DNA of 64,000 nt from an uncultured Granulosicoccus sp. GTDB lineage: Bacteria; Pseudomonadota; Gammaproteobacteria; Granulosicoccales; Granulosicoccaceae. Under the pieces are notes generated by a model. That model was given only the letters and a program-made list of their open reading frames with translations, had not been told where the DNA came from and made no database searches. This document shows, one piece after another, positions 1 to 9,293 of the stretch. Position numbers and translations under genes: made by a program. The DNA is taken from the NCBI GenBank assembly GCA_947499955.1, contig CANMQI010000028.1:1-64000 (forward strand). The letters run 5' to 3'. Each line of letters opens with the position of its first letter. Position 1 is the stretch's first letter.

Positions 1-149
1 TTTTTCGTTTTGCCACTGAACACCTCTTGGAGCATTATCGCTCAGGTTGAGGTGTCTATCAAACCGGGGGAACTCCATCCTCATCCAATGATAGTGAATG
101 GAGCCAGATCGATTGGCAACAGGCACAGTCACTGGTACGTCGACTGCAA

Positions 150-1523
150 ATGCGTATCGCAAAGGCAGTCCGAGAAAAGAAATGGGGCAAGGTGAAATCC
201 TTGCAATGGATTCTGACGCACTCCTATCACGCCAAACTTTTAGCGGTGAAACGGGTGTCTCAGAGCTCTGGTGCTAAAACACCAGGCATCGACGGTGTGC
301 TTTGGCGCACCGCTGAGCAGAAAATCTGTTCTGCCTCATCGTTACAACGCAGAGGCTACAAAGCGCAGCCCCTGCGGCGCATTTACATTCTCAAAAAGAA
401 CGGTAAACAGCGCCCGCTCGGCATTCCAACACTGTTCGACAGAGCTATGCAGGCACTTCACCTGCTGGCACTGGAACCAGTGGGGGAAACAAAAGCGGAC
501 AAAAACTCGTATGGGTTCCGACCCAATCGTAGTGCTGCGGACGCCATTGAACAGTGTTTTCTCTCGTTATCGAGAAAGACATCTGCGCAATGGGTTCTTG
601 AAGGCGATATAAAAGCGTGTTTCGATGAAATTGATCATCAGTGGCTGATGGAGCATATCTGTACAGATAAGCGCCTTTTGCAACAATGGTTGGCAGCGGG
701 ATACATCGAAAAAGGAAGCTTCCACGATACGGAATCAGGCAGTCCCCAAGGCTCAGTGGTTTCACCAGCGTTAGCGAATATGGTACTGGACGGTTTGGAG
801 GCTGTGGTTAAACATGCAGTCGACAAAAACGATAAGGTCAATTTCGTCAGATACGCTGATGATTTCATTGTAACCGGAATCTCAAGGGATGTTCTTGAGA
901 CAAAGGTTCAGCCTGCCATTGTGGCTTTTCTAACGGAGCGAGGGTTGAGTCTCTCGACAGAGAAAACCCACATCACCCATATCGAAGTTGGCTTCGATTT
1001 CCTCGGGTTCAATATGCGTAAATACAGCGGAAAACTGCTGATCAAACCATCTCGGAAGAGTGTGAAAACCTTCCTTGATGACATTCGTACATTGATCAAA
1101 TCTCATCCGACGACTAAGACCGAAAGTCTGATCCGACTCCTCAACCCCAAGTTGAGAGGCTGGGCAAACTACTATCGGCATGTCGTCTCGAAACAGATTT
1201 TTTACATGGTCGATAACGCCATCTTTCAGGCGATCTATCGCTGGACACGACGACGGCATCCGAACAAGGGAGCAGGCTGGGTTTTTGACAAATACTTCAA
1301 ACATCCAGCACCCAACAACTGGTGGTTTCATGCGAAAACACGTACGGTTGACGGGAATGCCGACATGATTCGACTCGTCCGAGTGGGCAGTACCAAGATC
1401 GTTCGACACGTCAAGGTAAAAGCTCTGGCTACACCTTACGATCCAGCCTACACCTCATACTTCGAAAAGCACAATCGTCAGCGCAGCTCATTCAAGCGTG
1501 AGAAAATATGGCATCCCATTTGA
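150..1523 (+). CDS. ltrA: Group II intron reverse transcriptase/maturase, HNH end missing
   Basis: Multifunctional intron-encoded protein for reverse transcription and splicing of the intron RNA. Visible features are the RT palm with the YADD catalytic motif, GSPQGSVVSP in the preceding block, and a maturase (GIIM) region with LRGWANYYRH near residues 330-340. Family members of this type usually continue into a C-terminal HNH endonuclease. This one stops shortly after the YDPAY...YFEK segment, so the endonuclease seems deleted. The first ATG is at 150, but the same frame is open back to 51 and encodes family-like sequence (WSQIDWQQAQSLVRRLQ). No ATG, GTG or TTG occurs there, so the N-terminus is probably damaged or uses an unusual start. 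The stop codon lies in the domain IV stem. RT identity is certain; full activity is doubtful. Confidence 0.88.
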   Translation: MRIAKAVREKKWGKVKSLQWILTHSYHAKLLAVKRVSQSSGAKTPGIDGVLWRTAEQKICSASSLQRRGYKAQPLRRIYILKKNGKQRPLGIPTLFDRAMQALHLLALEPVGETKADKNSYGFRPNRSAADAIEQCFLSLSRKTSAQWVLEGDIKACFDEIDHQWLMEHICTDKRLLQQWLAAGYIEKGSFHDTESGSPQGSVVSPALANMVLDGLEAVVKHAVDKNDKVNFVRYADDFIVTGISRDVLETKVQPAIVAFLTERGLSLSTEKTHITHIEVGFDFLGFNMRKYSGKLLIKPSRKSVKTFLDDIRTLIKSHPTTKTESLIRLLNPKLRGWANYYRHVVSKQIFYMVDNAIFQAIYRWTRRRHPNKGAGWVFDKYFKHPAPNNWWFHAKTRTVDGNADMIRLVRVGSTKIVRHVKVKALATPYDPAYTSYFEKHNRQRSSFKREKIWHPI

Positions 1524-1567
1524 CACCTCAGGTTGCTGGGTCATGTAATTGGCTTCCGTAAAGGCTT

Positions 1568-1634
1568 GAGCCGTGTGCTGGGAAACTTGCATGCACGGTT
1601 CTCAGGAGGGTGGCGGCTGGTAACAGTCGCTGCC
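1568..1634 (+). ncRNA. Group II intron 1 domains V and VI
   Basis: GAGCCGTG at 1568-1575 pairs with the complementary CACGGTTC at 1594-1601 across a GAAA-containing hairpin, the classical catalytic domain V. GGCGGC at 1612-1617 pairs with GCTGCC around 1629-1634, forming domain VI. An unpaired A between the arms could be the branch point. Confidence 0.75.
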
Positions 1635-1636
1635 TA

Positions 1637-1835
1637 TCCGATTCTCTATGGGCTGAAAGAGCCGCCATGACCTACGTGATCTATCAGGTCATGCGTGAAG
1701 AGTGGCTGTCACCGATTTTGTCGGTGCTGGTCTCCGAAGGGCCGGTTACGCACAACTGCCGCGTCCGGGTTCTGTTGGCTTGGTCACCGCTATGCCAGCA
1801 GCTTTGCGCCACCTTGCAGCACGCAAGGCCAAAGA
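1637..1835 (+). other. Short exon segment between two group II introns
   Basis: About 200 bases separate the predicted 3' end of intron 1 from the GTGCG start of intron 2. Two frames stay open (for example one starting AVTDFVGAGLRRAGY), but I recognise no family. It is probably a remnant of the gene or element that received both introns. Confidence 0.35.
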
Positions 1836-2063
1836 GTGCGATGGGCAACCTAACCAATGTGTTCGAGTTCAGACAAGCAAACCGGGGAAGGTCGATATCG
1901 GATGCCAAGGGGGCACGACCCCGACGACGTATCGGCTGGCGGAGCTTCCGTAGTAGTCCGCGATGGGGAAAGCCCATTACATGGCGAAGGGGAGCAGTTC
2001 AAGTGTGTTTGTTGCGCAGACTACCTGACCGTAGTGAGGTGAAGACCTTTGATAATCAGTGAA

Positions 2064-3572
2064 ATGCAACGCAAACTAGCAATGTGGACAACGGCTGACT
2101 CTGCTTTTCGTGCAGACCGGCTGTTGCGCCTGATAGCTCATCCAGTCTGGCTGAAAGAAGCTGCCAAAATCACATTACGATCAAAGGGTGCGAAAACACC
2201 CGGAATCGACGGTGTGACCAAGCAGATGATTCTTGACAGGCTGCCGGAGTTCCTGCATGAGATTCGCGAGGATCTACTGCAGGATCACTACCGACCTGCC
2301 CCGGCCCGACGGGTATACATCCCCAAGGCCAATGGCAAACGTCGTCCGTTGGGTATTCCCACTCTTCGTGATCGCATCGTCGAACGTGCAATGCTCATGG
2401 TTATGGACCCTATCTGGGAGAGCGATTTTCATAAGCTTTCCTATGGGTTCAGACCTGAGCGTAGCGTGCACCATGCTGTTCGTACAGTCAGTTTTGTTCT
2501 GAACGATGGCAGAGGTACAAAGGGACGATGGGTAATCGAAGGTGATTTAGCCAGCTACTTTGACACGGTTCATCATCGACTGCTGATAAAAGCTATCCGC
2601 AAGCGAATCAGGGACGAACGGTTCCTGAATTTGCTGTGGCGCTTCATCAAGGCAGGACATGTTGACCAGGGTCTGTTCCGAGCAGCCAGCGAAGGAGTTC
2701 CTCAAGGGGGTGTCTGTAGTCCAATTCTATCGAACATCATGCTCAATGAGTTCGATCAGTATCTGGAGACACGCTACCTTGATCACTCCGTTCAATCCGC
2801 TCGCTACAACTGGAACGCCAGTGTCAAGAACAGGACACAGATTGCCATCAAGCAGGATCGCCAGTGGAAACCTAACGTCTCTTACTGTCGTTACGCCGAT
2901 GACTTCGTCATTGTTGTCAAAGGCACGAAAGCAGAGGCGGAGGCGATCCGGGAAGAATGCAGAGAGTTCCTTGAGGTCAAGCTGAAACTATCGTTGAATA
3001 TGGACAAGACTCACGTCACCCATATCGATGATGGTTTCGTCTTCCTGGGTCATCGTTTCATCCGAAAACGCAGTGGCAGAAACCACATGCGCGTGGTGAC
3101 CACGATACCCCGGGAGAAGGCTCGTAACTTCACGGCCTCTCTGTGCGCTTCGTTATCTGGCGACCACAGCTGTAGTTCGGTAGAGAAAGTGTTGTCGATT
3201 AATCGTCGACTGACAGGTTGGGCGAACTTCTACCAGTTTGTCAATTATCGTTCCGTGGTTTTCGCTAAGATCGATACGGTTGTTTTCTGGAAAATGGCAC
3301 ATTGGTTGGCTGCCAAGCATCGAACTCGGATTAACACTGTGCTCCGTCGATGGTTCAGACGCCCATCATCAGGTCTTGCAAAGACCTTTGTGATGTACGA
3401 CAAAGACCCTCATGGCGTAGCTCGGTGTGGCATTCTTGCTCATCTTGTTGGTCGTCCAAAGCGGCAATTCCGGTATCTCAACCCTGTCGGAAATCCTTAT
3501 CTGAGGACTAAGGAGCAACACACAACTACTTCACACTACGACGAAATTGCATTGGCCATGAGCCGCACTTGA
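2064..3572 (+). CDS. ltrA: Group II intron reverse transcriptase/maturase
   Basis: Intron-encoded reverse transcriptase/maturase of about 500 residues, near the usual length for types without an endonuclease. It shows AKTPGIDGV near the N-terminus, the SYGFRPERS motif, VPQGGVCSPILSN, the YADD catalytic box and a maturase domain with RLTGWANFYQF. There is no HNH domain. ATG at 2064 is chosen; an in-frame TTG at 2049 would add five residues. The gene sits in domain IV of the surrounding intron. No frameshift or internal stop is seen, so this copy may be functional and could in principle also act on the neighbouring damaged intron. Confidence 0.92.
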   Translation: MQRKLAMWTTADSAFRADRLLRLIAHPVWLKEAAKITLRSKGAKTPGIDGVTKQMILDRLPEFLHEIREDLLQDHYRPAPARRVYIPKANGKRRPLGIPTLRDRIVERAMLMVMDPIWESDFHKLSYGFRPERSVHHAVRTVSFVLNDGRGTKGRWVIEGDLASYFDTVHHRLLIKAIRKRIRDERFLNLLWRFIKAGHVDQGLFRAASEGVPQGGVCSPILSNIMLNEFDQYLETRYLDHSVQSARYNWNASVKNRTQIAIKQDRQWKPNVSYCRYADDFVIVVKGTKAEAEAIREECREFLEVKLKLSLNMDKTHVTHIDDGFVFLGHRFIRKRSGRNHMRVVTTIPREKARNFTASLCASLSGDHSCSSVEKVLSINRRLTGWANFYQFVNYRSVVFAKIDTVVFWKMAHWLAAKHRTRINTVLRRWFRRPSSGLAKTFVMYDKDPHGVARCGILAHLVGRPKRQFRYLNPVGNPYLRTKEQHTTTSHYDEIALAMSRT

Positions 3573-3576
3573 ATGG

Positions 3577-3656
3577 AAAGCCGGATGCGCTGAGAGGCGC
3601 ACGTCCGGTTTGGGGAGGAGAGGCAGGGAAACGGTCTACCGCGCCCTGTCTCTTAC
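3577..3656 (+). ncRNA. Group II intron 2 domains V and VI
   Basis: AAGCCGGATGCG pairs with CGCACGTCCGGTTT across a TGAGAG loop, a typical bacterial domain V. A longer hairpin then joins GAGGAGAGGCAGGG to CCCTGTCTCTTAC, which is domain VI ending at the 3' splice site. Confidence 0.7.
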
Positions 3657-3893
3657 TCCACGTGTGACCGGAGTCCGGCATGTGCAGGATGCACAAATGG
3701 ACCACGAATTTGTCTGAAATATCAACGCGCTGATAAAGGATGTATCAACAAACTGAACCCCGTCTTCGGTGAGGACGGTGAGCCTGAGGGGGCAGTTCCC
3801 TCGGCTGACTCACCCGCCAAACCGGACAAAGTAATTGACGCGGGACAATCAGGCGCAAGAAAATCAGAACGGATTAACGGATCACAGCAATGA
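3657..3893 (+). pseudogene. Open reading remnant downstream of intron 2
   Basis: From the intron 3' end a frame stays open for 79 codons up to TGA at 3893. The translation is rich in cysteine at first (CDRSPACAGC) and then polar (KLNPVFGEDGEPEG). It has no start codon of its own, so it may be the 3' exon of a gene split by intron 2. I do not recognise the family. The opposite strand also has a long frame here, so coding status is uncertain. Confidence 0.3.
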
Positions 3894-4605
3894 GCGCAGA
3901 TATGACAACGGGTCTCGGTTGCCTGATGGCTGATCGGCCCATTGATGGAACTGAACCGATCGGGCTCGAGGGTATCTGTGTGTTCCCGGAGGGCGGAACT
4001 TTGATCCGTTACTATTTGTGTGATGGGTAGTTTCTGATCACACCGCCGCGCTCGTAACCGGCGATGGCGCTCGGCGTTGTTATGCCGCCCCGCACGACTC
4101 GTCGCATAGCGACGTCTGGACTCAAGTTGAAGCTCACTGCGACGGATACGTGAGAACGTAGTGCTGCAATAGCGTTGACCACGATCATACCCTCGACAGA
4201 CAATGACTTGCCGGCGACGACGGGCACACAGATAGAACCTGGCACTGTGGAGCATCGGCGCAAAATGCCGATGAGTGCTGGGTTTGACCCCCGCTGAAGT
4301 GCGACACTGCAGGGCTGTGCGAAAGCACGGTTTACTACGGCGTAGCGTCAAACCTGACCGTCAAATCTTGGCTGACGCTACGCCCCTCTCACTGGCTTGA
4401 ACGGTTTACCAAGAGAGCGCATACGGGTCGTTTGACCGCATCTCTCTACGGCCAGAGACTGGCCAACAAATTGAAAAATGCGACGGGATCGTAATAACGA
4501 CCTCAAGGCGCCTTAACCAGCTCAGCTGGCATATACCGGCGGTTTTACACTGGCACTAACAATCTCCGAACCCAAGAACCGTTGATTTCCCCGATCAATG
4601 GCGCT
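3894..4605. other. No recognisable gene
   Basis: About 700 bases without a convincing coding region. A minus-strand frame spanning 3722-4351 is rich in Arg, Ser and Cys and looks like a chance frame in GC-rich DNA. The stretch is probably degraded mobile-element sequence. Confidence 0.4.
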
Positions 4606-4732
4606 TTGTCGCGCTTCCCCACGTTGGCGGACTCCATCACGAGTATCGTCGCGCCGCCTGATACTGAAAGCCAACTACAGTCTGCACCGTGCAGCTGCAC
4701 CATGGGATATCCGGACAGAGTTTTCGGTAGGG
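4606..4732 (+). repeat. Dispersed repeat, copy A
   Basis: This segment is clearly similar to 44849-44974. Both run from a cgcttccccacg block through ctccatcacgagta and ctgaaagccaactaca to a common end at GGGACA. The shared end abuts the IS30 fragment here and unrelated DNA in the other copy, so it looks like one end of an insertion sequence with TG...CA termini. The IS family cannot be named. Confidence 0.6.
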
Positions 4733-4927
4733 ACAGGTGCGAACGAGAATGGAAATGGATTGGTCAGGGAGTATTTTCCGAAAGGATCAGAATTCAGCAC
4801 GATCACCGATGAAGACCTGAGGCAAGTGGAGAGGAAATTAAATAATAGACCTCGCAAGTGCCTTGATATGAAAACGCCAAATCAGGTAGCCTTTGATATT
4901 ACCCCTGCCGTTGCACTTGGGATTTGA
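4733..4927 (+). pseudogene. IS30-family transposase, C-terminal fragment
   Basis: The last 65 codons match the IS30 integrase-core C-terminus: NENGNGLVREYFPKG followed by LNNRPRKCLDMKTPNQVAF, the conserved end of the DDE domain that includes the catalytic Glu region. The N-terminal two thirds are missing, replaced upstream by the dispersed repeat. It is non-functional and marks the left edge of the metallopeptidase/MBL block. Confidence 0.85.
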
Positions 4928-5414
4928 AATCGTAGAGAGAGAGGACGCCGGAATGCTTCTCAAGATTATCCTGATTAGGATGCAAAGGTACAACGGGTTT
5001 GTGTACAAGTCGGCGTAGAACCGAGCATTGAAATTGTTATGCAATCTCGTTCAAATAGCTAGGCAGTATGTCTAGGATGTGGCAATCGACGTTCTAGTTC
5101 TAACAGGCAGCCGGCACGCCGATTCGAATTCATTTATCTCCAGACAGAGAAGTCACTACCCAAAATAGCAGTCGTCTAATCCGAATCACGGCGGTACATT
5201 GCACTCTCGTGTCGGGAGAATTCCCCATGAAGAGCGCTGCAACATATATCACGCCTGTCACAGGCTGCTACCTACAGGACGTCATAACAGCAGGCAGCTC
5301 CGGGCGCCAGAAACATGAAAGACACAAGCAGAGCAAAGGCCATTCGATCCACTGGCTTGCTGCCATAACGTGGGACCGCCACCTGTATGTACAGTCTGCT
5401 TACTGGCTACCCGC
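4928..5414. other. Intergenic, no gene seen
   Basis: AT-richer spacer between the IS30 fragment and the metallopeptidase gene. It presumably holds the promoter of the three-gene unit, but no clear -35/-10 pair or operator could be picked out. Confidence 0.4.
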
Positions 5415-7607
5415 ATGAACAAATCGGTATCTTTCCAACCTCCCAGGAAGCTACGAGTCTTTGCCTTCGACCCGGCCACCGGGAACCGTCATGTCAACCG
5501 CAAAATCCGGGAAATGACAATATCCGTTCCCTGGGAGCTCGACCCGGTTCCTCGCCACCAGGCATTTATCGGACCCGACGGTGAATACCTCCAGCTGATT
5601 GATTTTGATCCAGCCAGCGGCGTTTTCTACGAACCCATTGACCTTAACGACCCGGAAGTCCTCCATAGCGACGGACTCTCTCCCTCCGAGGATAACCCGC
5701 ATTTTCACCAGCAGATGGTGTATGCCGTCGCGATGAATACCATCGCCGTATTTGAGCAAGCGTTGGGAAGGGTGGTGCTCTGGGCACCGCGCAAGTTTGA
5801 CCCACAACATCCACATCAGGACCGATACGTCGGAAAACTCCGCGTCTATCCTCATGCCCTTCGTGAGGCGAATGCGTTTTACGACCCGAATAAAAAGGCG
5901 TTGCTCTTCGGATATTTCACGGCGGGCCGAACCAGTCGGTCTGCACCGCCGACATCGATCGTCTTTACCTGTCTGTCACACGATATCATCGTCCACGAGA
6001 CCTGCCATGCCATCCTGGATGGTATGCATCCCCGCTATGTAGAGAACAGTAATGCCGACATGCTGGCTCTGCACGAAGCCTTTGCCGACATCGTTGCCAT
6101 CTTCCAGCATTTTTCGCATCCGCAGGTCCTGGAGGATCAGATTGCTCGTACGCGCGGTGATCTTGAACAACAGAGCCTGCTCGGCGCGCTGGCGCAGGAG
6201 TTCGGTCAGGCACTCGGGCATGGAGGTGCACTCCGGGATGCACTGGGGCAATACGTCGATGGGCAATGGCGGACGCTTGAACCGGATAACGAGATTCTCG
6301 ATCGTCTGAGCGGCCCCCATGCCAGGGGAGCGATATTGGTGGCGGCCGTCTTTCGTGCTTTTCTGTCGATTTATCGTGCCCGCGTCGCGGACCTTTTCCG
6401 CATTGCCTCAGGCGGCAGCGGTATTCTTCGGGACGGCGAGATCGACCCGGATCTGGTGAAGCGGCTTGCCGCTGAGGCGGCGACCTCGGCGCAGCACATC
6501 CTCCGAATGTGTATCCGGGCAATGGATTACGTGCCGCCGGTTGACGTTGATTTTGGCAACTACCTGCGCGCCGTCATCACCGCTGACCACGACCTCTATC
6601 CGGAAGACGACTATCACTATAGACGAGCCTTTATAGAAGCCTTCACTGCCTGGGGCATCGTTCCAGATGGAGTGTCGGTCATCACCGAACGATCACTCAT
6701 TTGGCCAGAGCTGCGTGAGGCCGTAGCAGATCATGCGCCTGATAACCAAATCGACTCTCTGGAAGTCGATTTTGGCAGACTCGTTTCCCGCCCCGACGAG
6801 ATCTTCAAGGAACTGAAGAATCGCGCCGACATGCGTGACAGTGCTGGTAGTGTGCTGATCGAAAAACTGGAATTTCTGAAGAATGAGCTGGTCCGCCGGC
6901 TGCACGAAAGTCTGGGGAAGGCGATTCAGACTCGATCAGAGAATCGGGTGGTCAAGTCTTTTACCAAGAACGAAGTATTGCAGCGAAACCTTCTGGGATC
7001 CGAATTCGCCAATGATCGCGCCGTCGTGTTTCTGGCGCGAGAATTCTACTCCCAGATTTTCTGGGGAATCATGTCAGGCCAGCAGGACAGCGAGCTCCTG
7101 CACGTGATCGGTATCACGTTGGAAGACAGTGCGCCCCACACCATCTGTCGATCAGAGATCACAAAACTTCCAACCTTTCAGGTGCATTCAGTCCGAATGG
7201 CCAATCGTGTGGGCAAACGTGGGCAGACCGAAAGTGAATACGTGGTCGAGATCATCCAGTCTCGTGACGGCTTTTTCGATCGGAACATTCAGGCACTCGC
7301 TGACAAGGGCGATCAGCCAGCGGCAAAACGGGCCTGGCGAAAGCTATACGATGAAAAACCTTACCGTCGCGACTTCCGATACCGGTGCGGCTCTACGTTG
7401 CTGATTGACACCAAGAGGTTCGAGATCCGACGAGTGATTCCTACCCGATACCGGGCGGATCAGGATGAAGGGCTGGAGCGCATGAGACGCTATCTCAAGG
7501 GTGCGGCCCGACAGCCACAGAATGCGTTTGACGACCCAAACAATGACCAGGGCACAGCCAATGCATTTGCTGATCTGCACCGGCACGTCGAGAGAGGTCG
7601 GTTCTGA
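5415..7607 (+). CDS. Gluzincin-type metallopeptidase-like protein
   Basis: A 730-residue protein with an HETCH zinc-binding motif (His194, Glu195, His198) and a downstream ALHEAFADIVA helix whose Glu221 is well placed as third zinc ligand. This is the HExxH...E layout of thermolysin-like gluzincins. No signal peptide is evident, so it likely acts in the cytoplasm. The C-terminal 280 residues have no recognisable domain and may be a partner- or target-binding region. ATG at 5415 is the first in-frame ATG; a GTG at 5370 would add 15 residues. The stop overlaps the next start (TGATG), so the two proteins are translationally coupled. Substrate unknown. Proteolytic function is inferred from the motif; the operon context with two MBL-fold proteins suggests a conflict or defence role. 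Confidence 0.75.
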   Translation: MNKSVSFQPPRKLRVFAFDPATGNRHVNRKIREMTISVPWELDPVPRHQAFIGPDGEYLQLIDFDPASGVFYEPIDLNDPEVLHSDGLSPSEDNPHFHQQMVYAVAMNTIAVFEQALGRVVLWAPRKFDPQHPHQDRYVGKLRVYPHALREANAFYDPNKKALLFGYFTAGRTSRSAPPTSIVFTCLSHDIIVHETCHAILDGMHPRYVENSNADMLALHEAFADIVAIFQHFSHPQVLEDQIARTRGDLEQQSLLGALAQEFGQALGHGGALRDALGQYVDGQWRTLEPDNEILDRLSGPHARGAILVAAVFRAFLSIYRARVADLFRIASGGSGILRDGEIDPDLVKRLAAEAATSAQHILRMCIRAMDYVPPVDVDFGNYLRAVITADHDLYPEDDYHYRRAFIEAFTAWGIVPDGVSVITERSLIWPELREAVADHAPDNQIDSLEVDFGRLVSRPDEIFKELKNRADMRDSAGSVLIEKLEFLKNELVRRLHESLGKAIQTRSENRVVKSFTKNEVLQRNLLGSEFANDRAVVFLAREFYSQIFWGIMSGQQDSELLHVIGITLEDSAPHTICRSEITKLPTFQVHSVRMANRVGKRGQTESEYVVEIIQSRDGFFDRNIQALADKGDQPAAKRAWRKLYDEKPYRRDFRYRCGSTLLIDTKRFEIRRVIPTRYRADQDEGLERMRRYLKGAARQPQNAFDDPNNDQGTANAFADLHRHVERGRF

Positions 7608-9244
7608 TGGCGAAGATGACATCCCCGCCAACCGGGGTGAAAGTACGCATGTATCGCCAGGGACATGGTGACTGCTTTCTACTGGCATTTGCAGGCCGTG
7701 AGGGGCGAACAAAGCGTAATGTCTACGTCTTGATCGACTGTGGGCTGAAACCGGGTTCCGAGGTCCATGAGCAGAAGATCGAACAGGTAATCGATGACAT
7801 CCACGACGCAACCGATGGATATGTCGATGTGGTTATCGTCACGCACGAGCATCAGGACCACGTCAACGGCTTCGCCAGGAAAAAGAATCGCAAACATCTC
7901 TTCGACAAGATTGCATTCGGGCAGTGCTGGCTGTCCTGGACGGAGGATGGTTCGGACGAGCAGGCCAATGCGCTGCGGGAACGGTTCCGGGATACATTGG
8001 TGACGCTGGCCTACGCTCAGGAGAAGGTCGCATCACTGAGAAATGCCGACGACCTGGCGGCGAGACTCTCCGATCTGCTGGGGAGCGAAATAGGCGACGA
8101 GGGTCAGCCGGTCAAACCTGGCGAAGAGGGCCTGACGATTCTCGAGGCCTTCCGTGCCGAGAAAAAAGTGAATCCGCTCCGGGCAGCGTCCGAGCTGGCC
8201 GCATCGGCGATTGAAGGGATCACGAACAAGAACGCCATCAAGTATCTCAGGACGCAATCACAGAAGCCGCCAGTGTTCCTCAGTCCGGGTTCTCCTCCAC
8301 GGTCGCTTCCTCTCGTGAAAGACCTGAAAGTCTATGCCCTGGGTCCACCACGCGATGAGACGTTGCTGGTTGACCTCGATCCAGCAGGGGGCGAAGAGTT
8401 TCACCTGGCGCTGTCCGGCCGGAATCAACCTCTGGGAGCTGACACGCTGGGTTTTTCACAGGCGGTCACGCCTGATGCGGAGGAAAGCGATGGAGCGCAG
8501 CCATTCAGCAAACGCTATCGCATCCCTAAAGACACTATCCTGACGCGTACCGTGCCGGCAATGCCAGCAGAAGACCGCATGCCGCAGGAGGCACGGCTGG
8601 ATTATCTGCGACAAGCCTATGGTGGAAAAGACCCCGAGGAAAGCGGCGAGGATCAGCAGTGGCGCCGTATCGACGAGGAATGGCTCGGTGCTGCAGAGGG
8701 GCTGGCACTGCGATTGAACAACGAGGTCAACAATACCAGTCTGGTCCTTGCCTTTCAGTTGCCCAAAACAGGCAAAGTGCTGTTGTTTACCGGTGATGCG
8801 CAGCGGGGAAGCTGGATCGGCTGGTCGAATCTGGAGTGGACCGATGACGAAAACAGAACAACGACAACGCGTGACCTGCTAGCCCGCTGCGTGCTGTACA
8901 AGGTCGGCCATCACGGTTCGCACAATGCGACTCTCAACGGCACCAGCGCCGACGATTACGCCAATCTGGGCTGGATGGCACGTGGCGAATTTGCCGATGA
9001 ATTCGTGGCAATGATCCCTGCCAATACAACCTGGGCGCTGGGCAAATCGAAACCCTGGGTACATCCACTGCCTCAGATAGAGGAAGCCCTGCAACGCAAG
9101 ACCCGTGGCCGCGTCTTTCGAAGCGATCGCGACAAGATCGAAAAACCCGACAAGTCAGTGATGAGCAAGATCGAATGGCAGGTGTTCAAAAAACGGTGCA
9201 AGGAGACAACGCTCTACTTCGACTACACGATAGAAGACACGTAG
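7607..9244 (+). CDS. Metallo-beta-lactamase-fold hydrolase (ComEC/Rec2-like MBL)
   Basis: A 545-residue soluble protein with the MBL zinc motif THEHQDH (His80, His82, Asp84, His85), an early strand VLIDCG, LLFTGDA in the middle and VGHHGSHNAT towards the end. The GDA and GHHGS motifs are characteristic of the ComEC-like branch of MBL proteins, which are often nucleases or phosphodiesterases. No membrane segments are present, unlike full ComEC. A long insertion of about 250 residues (roughly 95-340) separates the first motif from the rest and is specific to this protein. The start overlaps the metallopeptidase stop by one base; the second MBL gene follows after 49 bp. Hydrolase chemistry is likely; the substrate is unknown. 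Confidence 0.82.
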   Translation: MAKMTSPPTGVKVRMYRQGHGDCFLLAFAGREGRTKRNVYVLIDCGLKPGSEVHEQKIEQVIDDIHDATDGYVDVVIVTHEHQDHVNGFARKKNRKHLFDKIAFGQCWLSWTEDGSDEQANALRERFRDTLVTLAYAQEKVASLRNADDLAARLSDLLGSEIGDEGQPVKPGEEGLTILEAFRAEKKVNPLRAASELAASAIEGITNKNAIKYLRTQSQKPPVFLSPGSPPRSLPLVKDLKVYALGPPRDETLLVDLDPAGGEEFHLALSGRNQPLGADTLGFSQAVTPDAEESDGAQPFSKRYRIPKDTILTRTVPAMPAEDRMPQEARLDYLRQAYGGKDPEESGEDQQWRRIDEEWLGAAEGLALRLNNEVNNTSLVLAFQLPKTGKVLLFTGDAQRGSWIGWSNLEWTDDENRTTTTRDLLARCVLYKVGHHGSHNATLNGTSADDYANLGWMARGEFADEFVAMIPANTTWALGKSKPWVHPLPQIEEALQRKTRGRVFRSDRDKIEKPDKSVMSKIEWQVFKKRCKETTLYFDYTIEDT

Positions 9245-9293
9245 CGCGCCATTCGACAAACGCTAGAGCAATCCAGGCGAGAGGTAGGTGTCC

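Larger units (their letters stand above)
1..1636 (+). mobile_element. Group II intron 1, 3' portion (5' end outside window)
   Basis: The segment carries a group II reverse transcriptase followed by a recognisable domain V (1568-1601) and domain VI (about 1612-1634). TGAGGTGTC at 48-56 can pair with GACACCTCA at 1522-1530, which fits the basal stem of domain IV that normally encloses the RT gene. Domains I-III must therefore lie upstream of the window. The 3' splice site is placed near 1636 after the sequence gcctat, by comparison with usual bacterial intron ends; the exact base is inferred. A second, different intron begins only about 200 bp downstream. Confidence 0.8.
1836..3656 (+). mobile_element. 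Group II intron 2, apparently complete
   Basis: The element starts with the consensus GTGCG at 1836-1840, followed by about 220 bases of structured domain I-III-like sequence. It contains an intact RT gene and ends with domain V (about 3577-3611) and domain VI, where GAGGCAGGG near 3620 pairs with CCCTGTCTC near 3644. The inferred 3' end is TTAC at 3656. Domain V differs from that of intron 1, so this is a different intron lineage and not a duplication. Confidence 0.8.

Noticed and set aside
3722-4351. 209-codon minus-strand frame after the introns
   Set aside because: Arg/Ser/Cys-rich, no domain, in IS-degraded DNA; likely chance.
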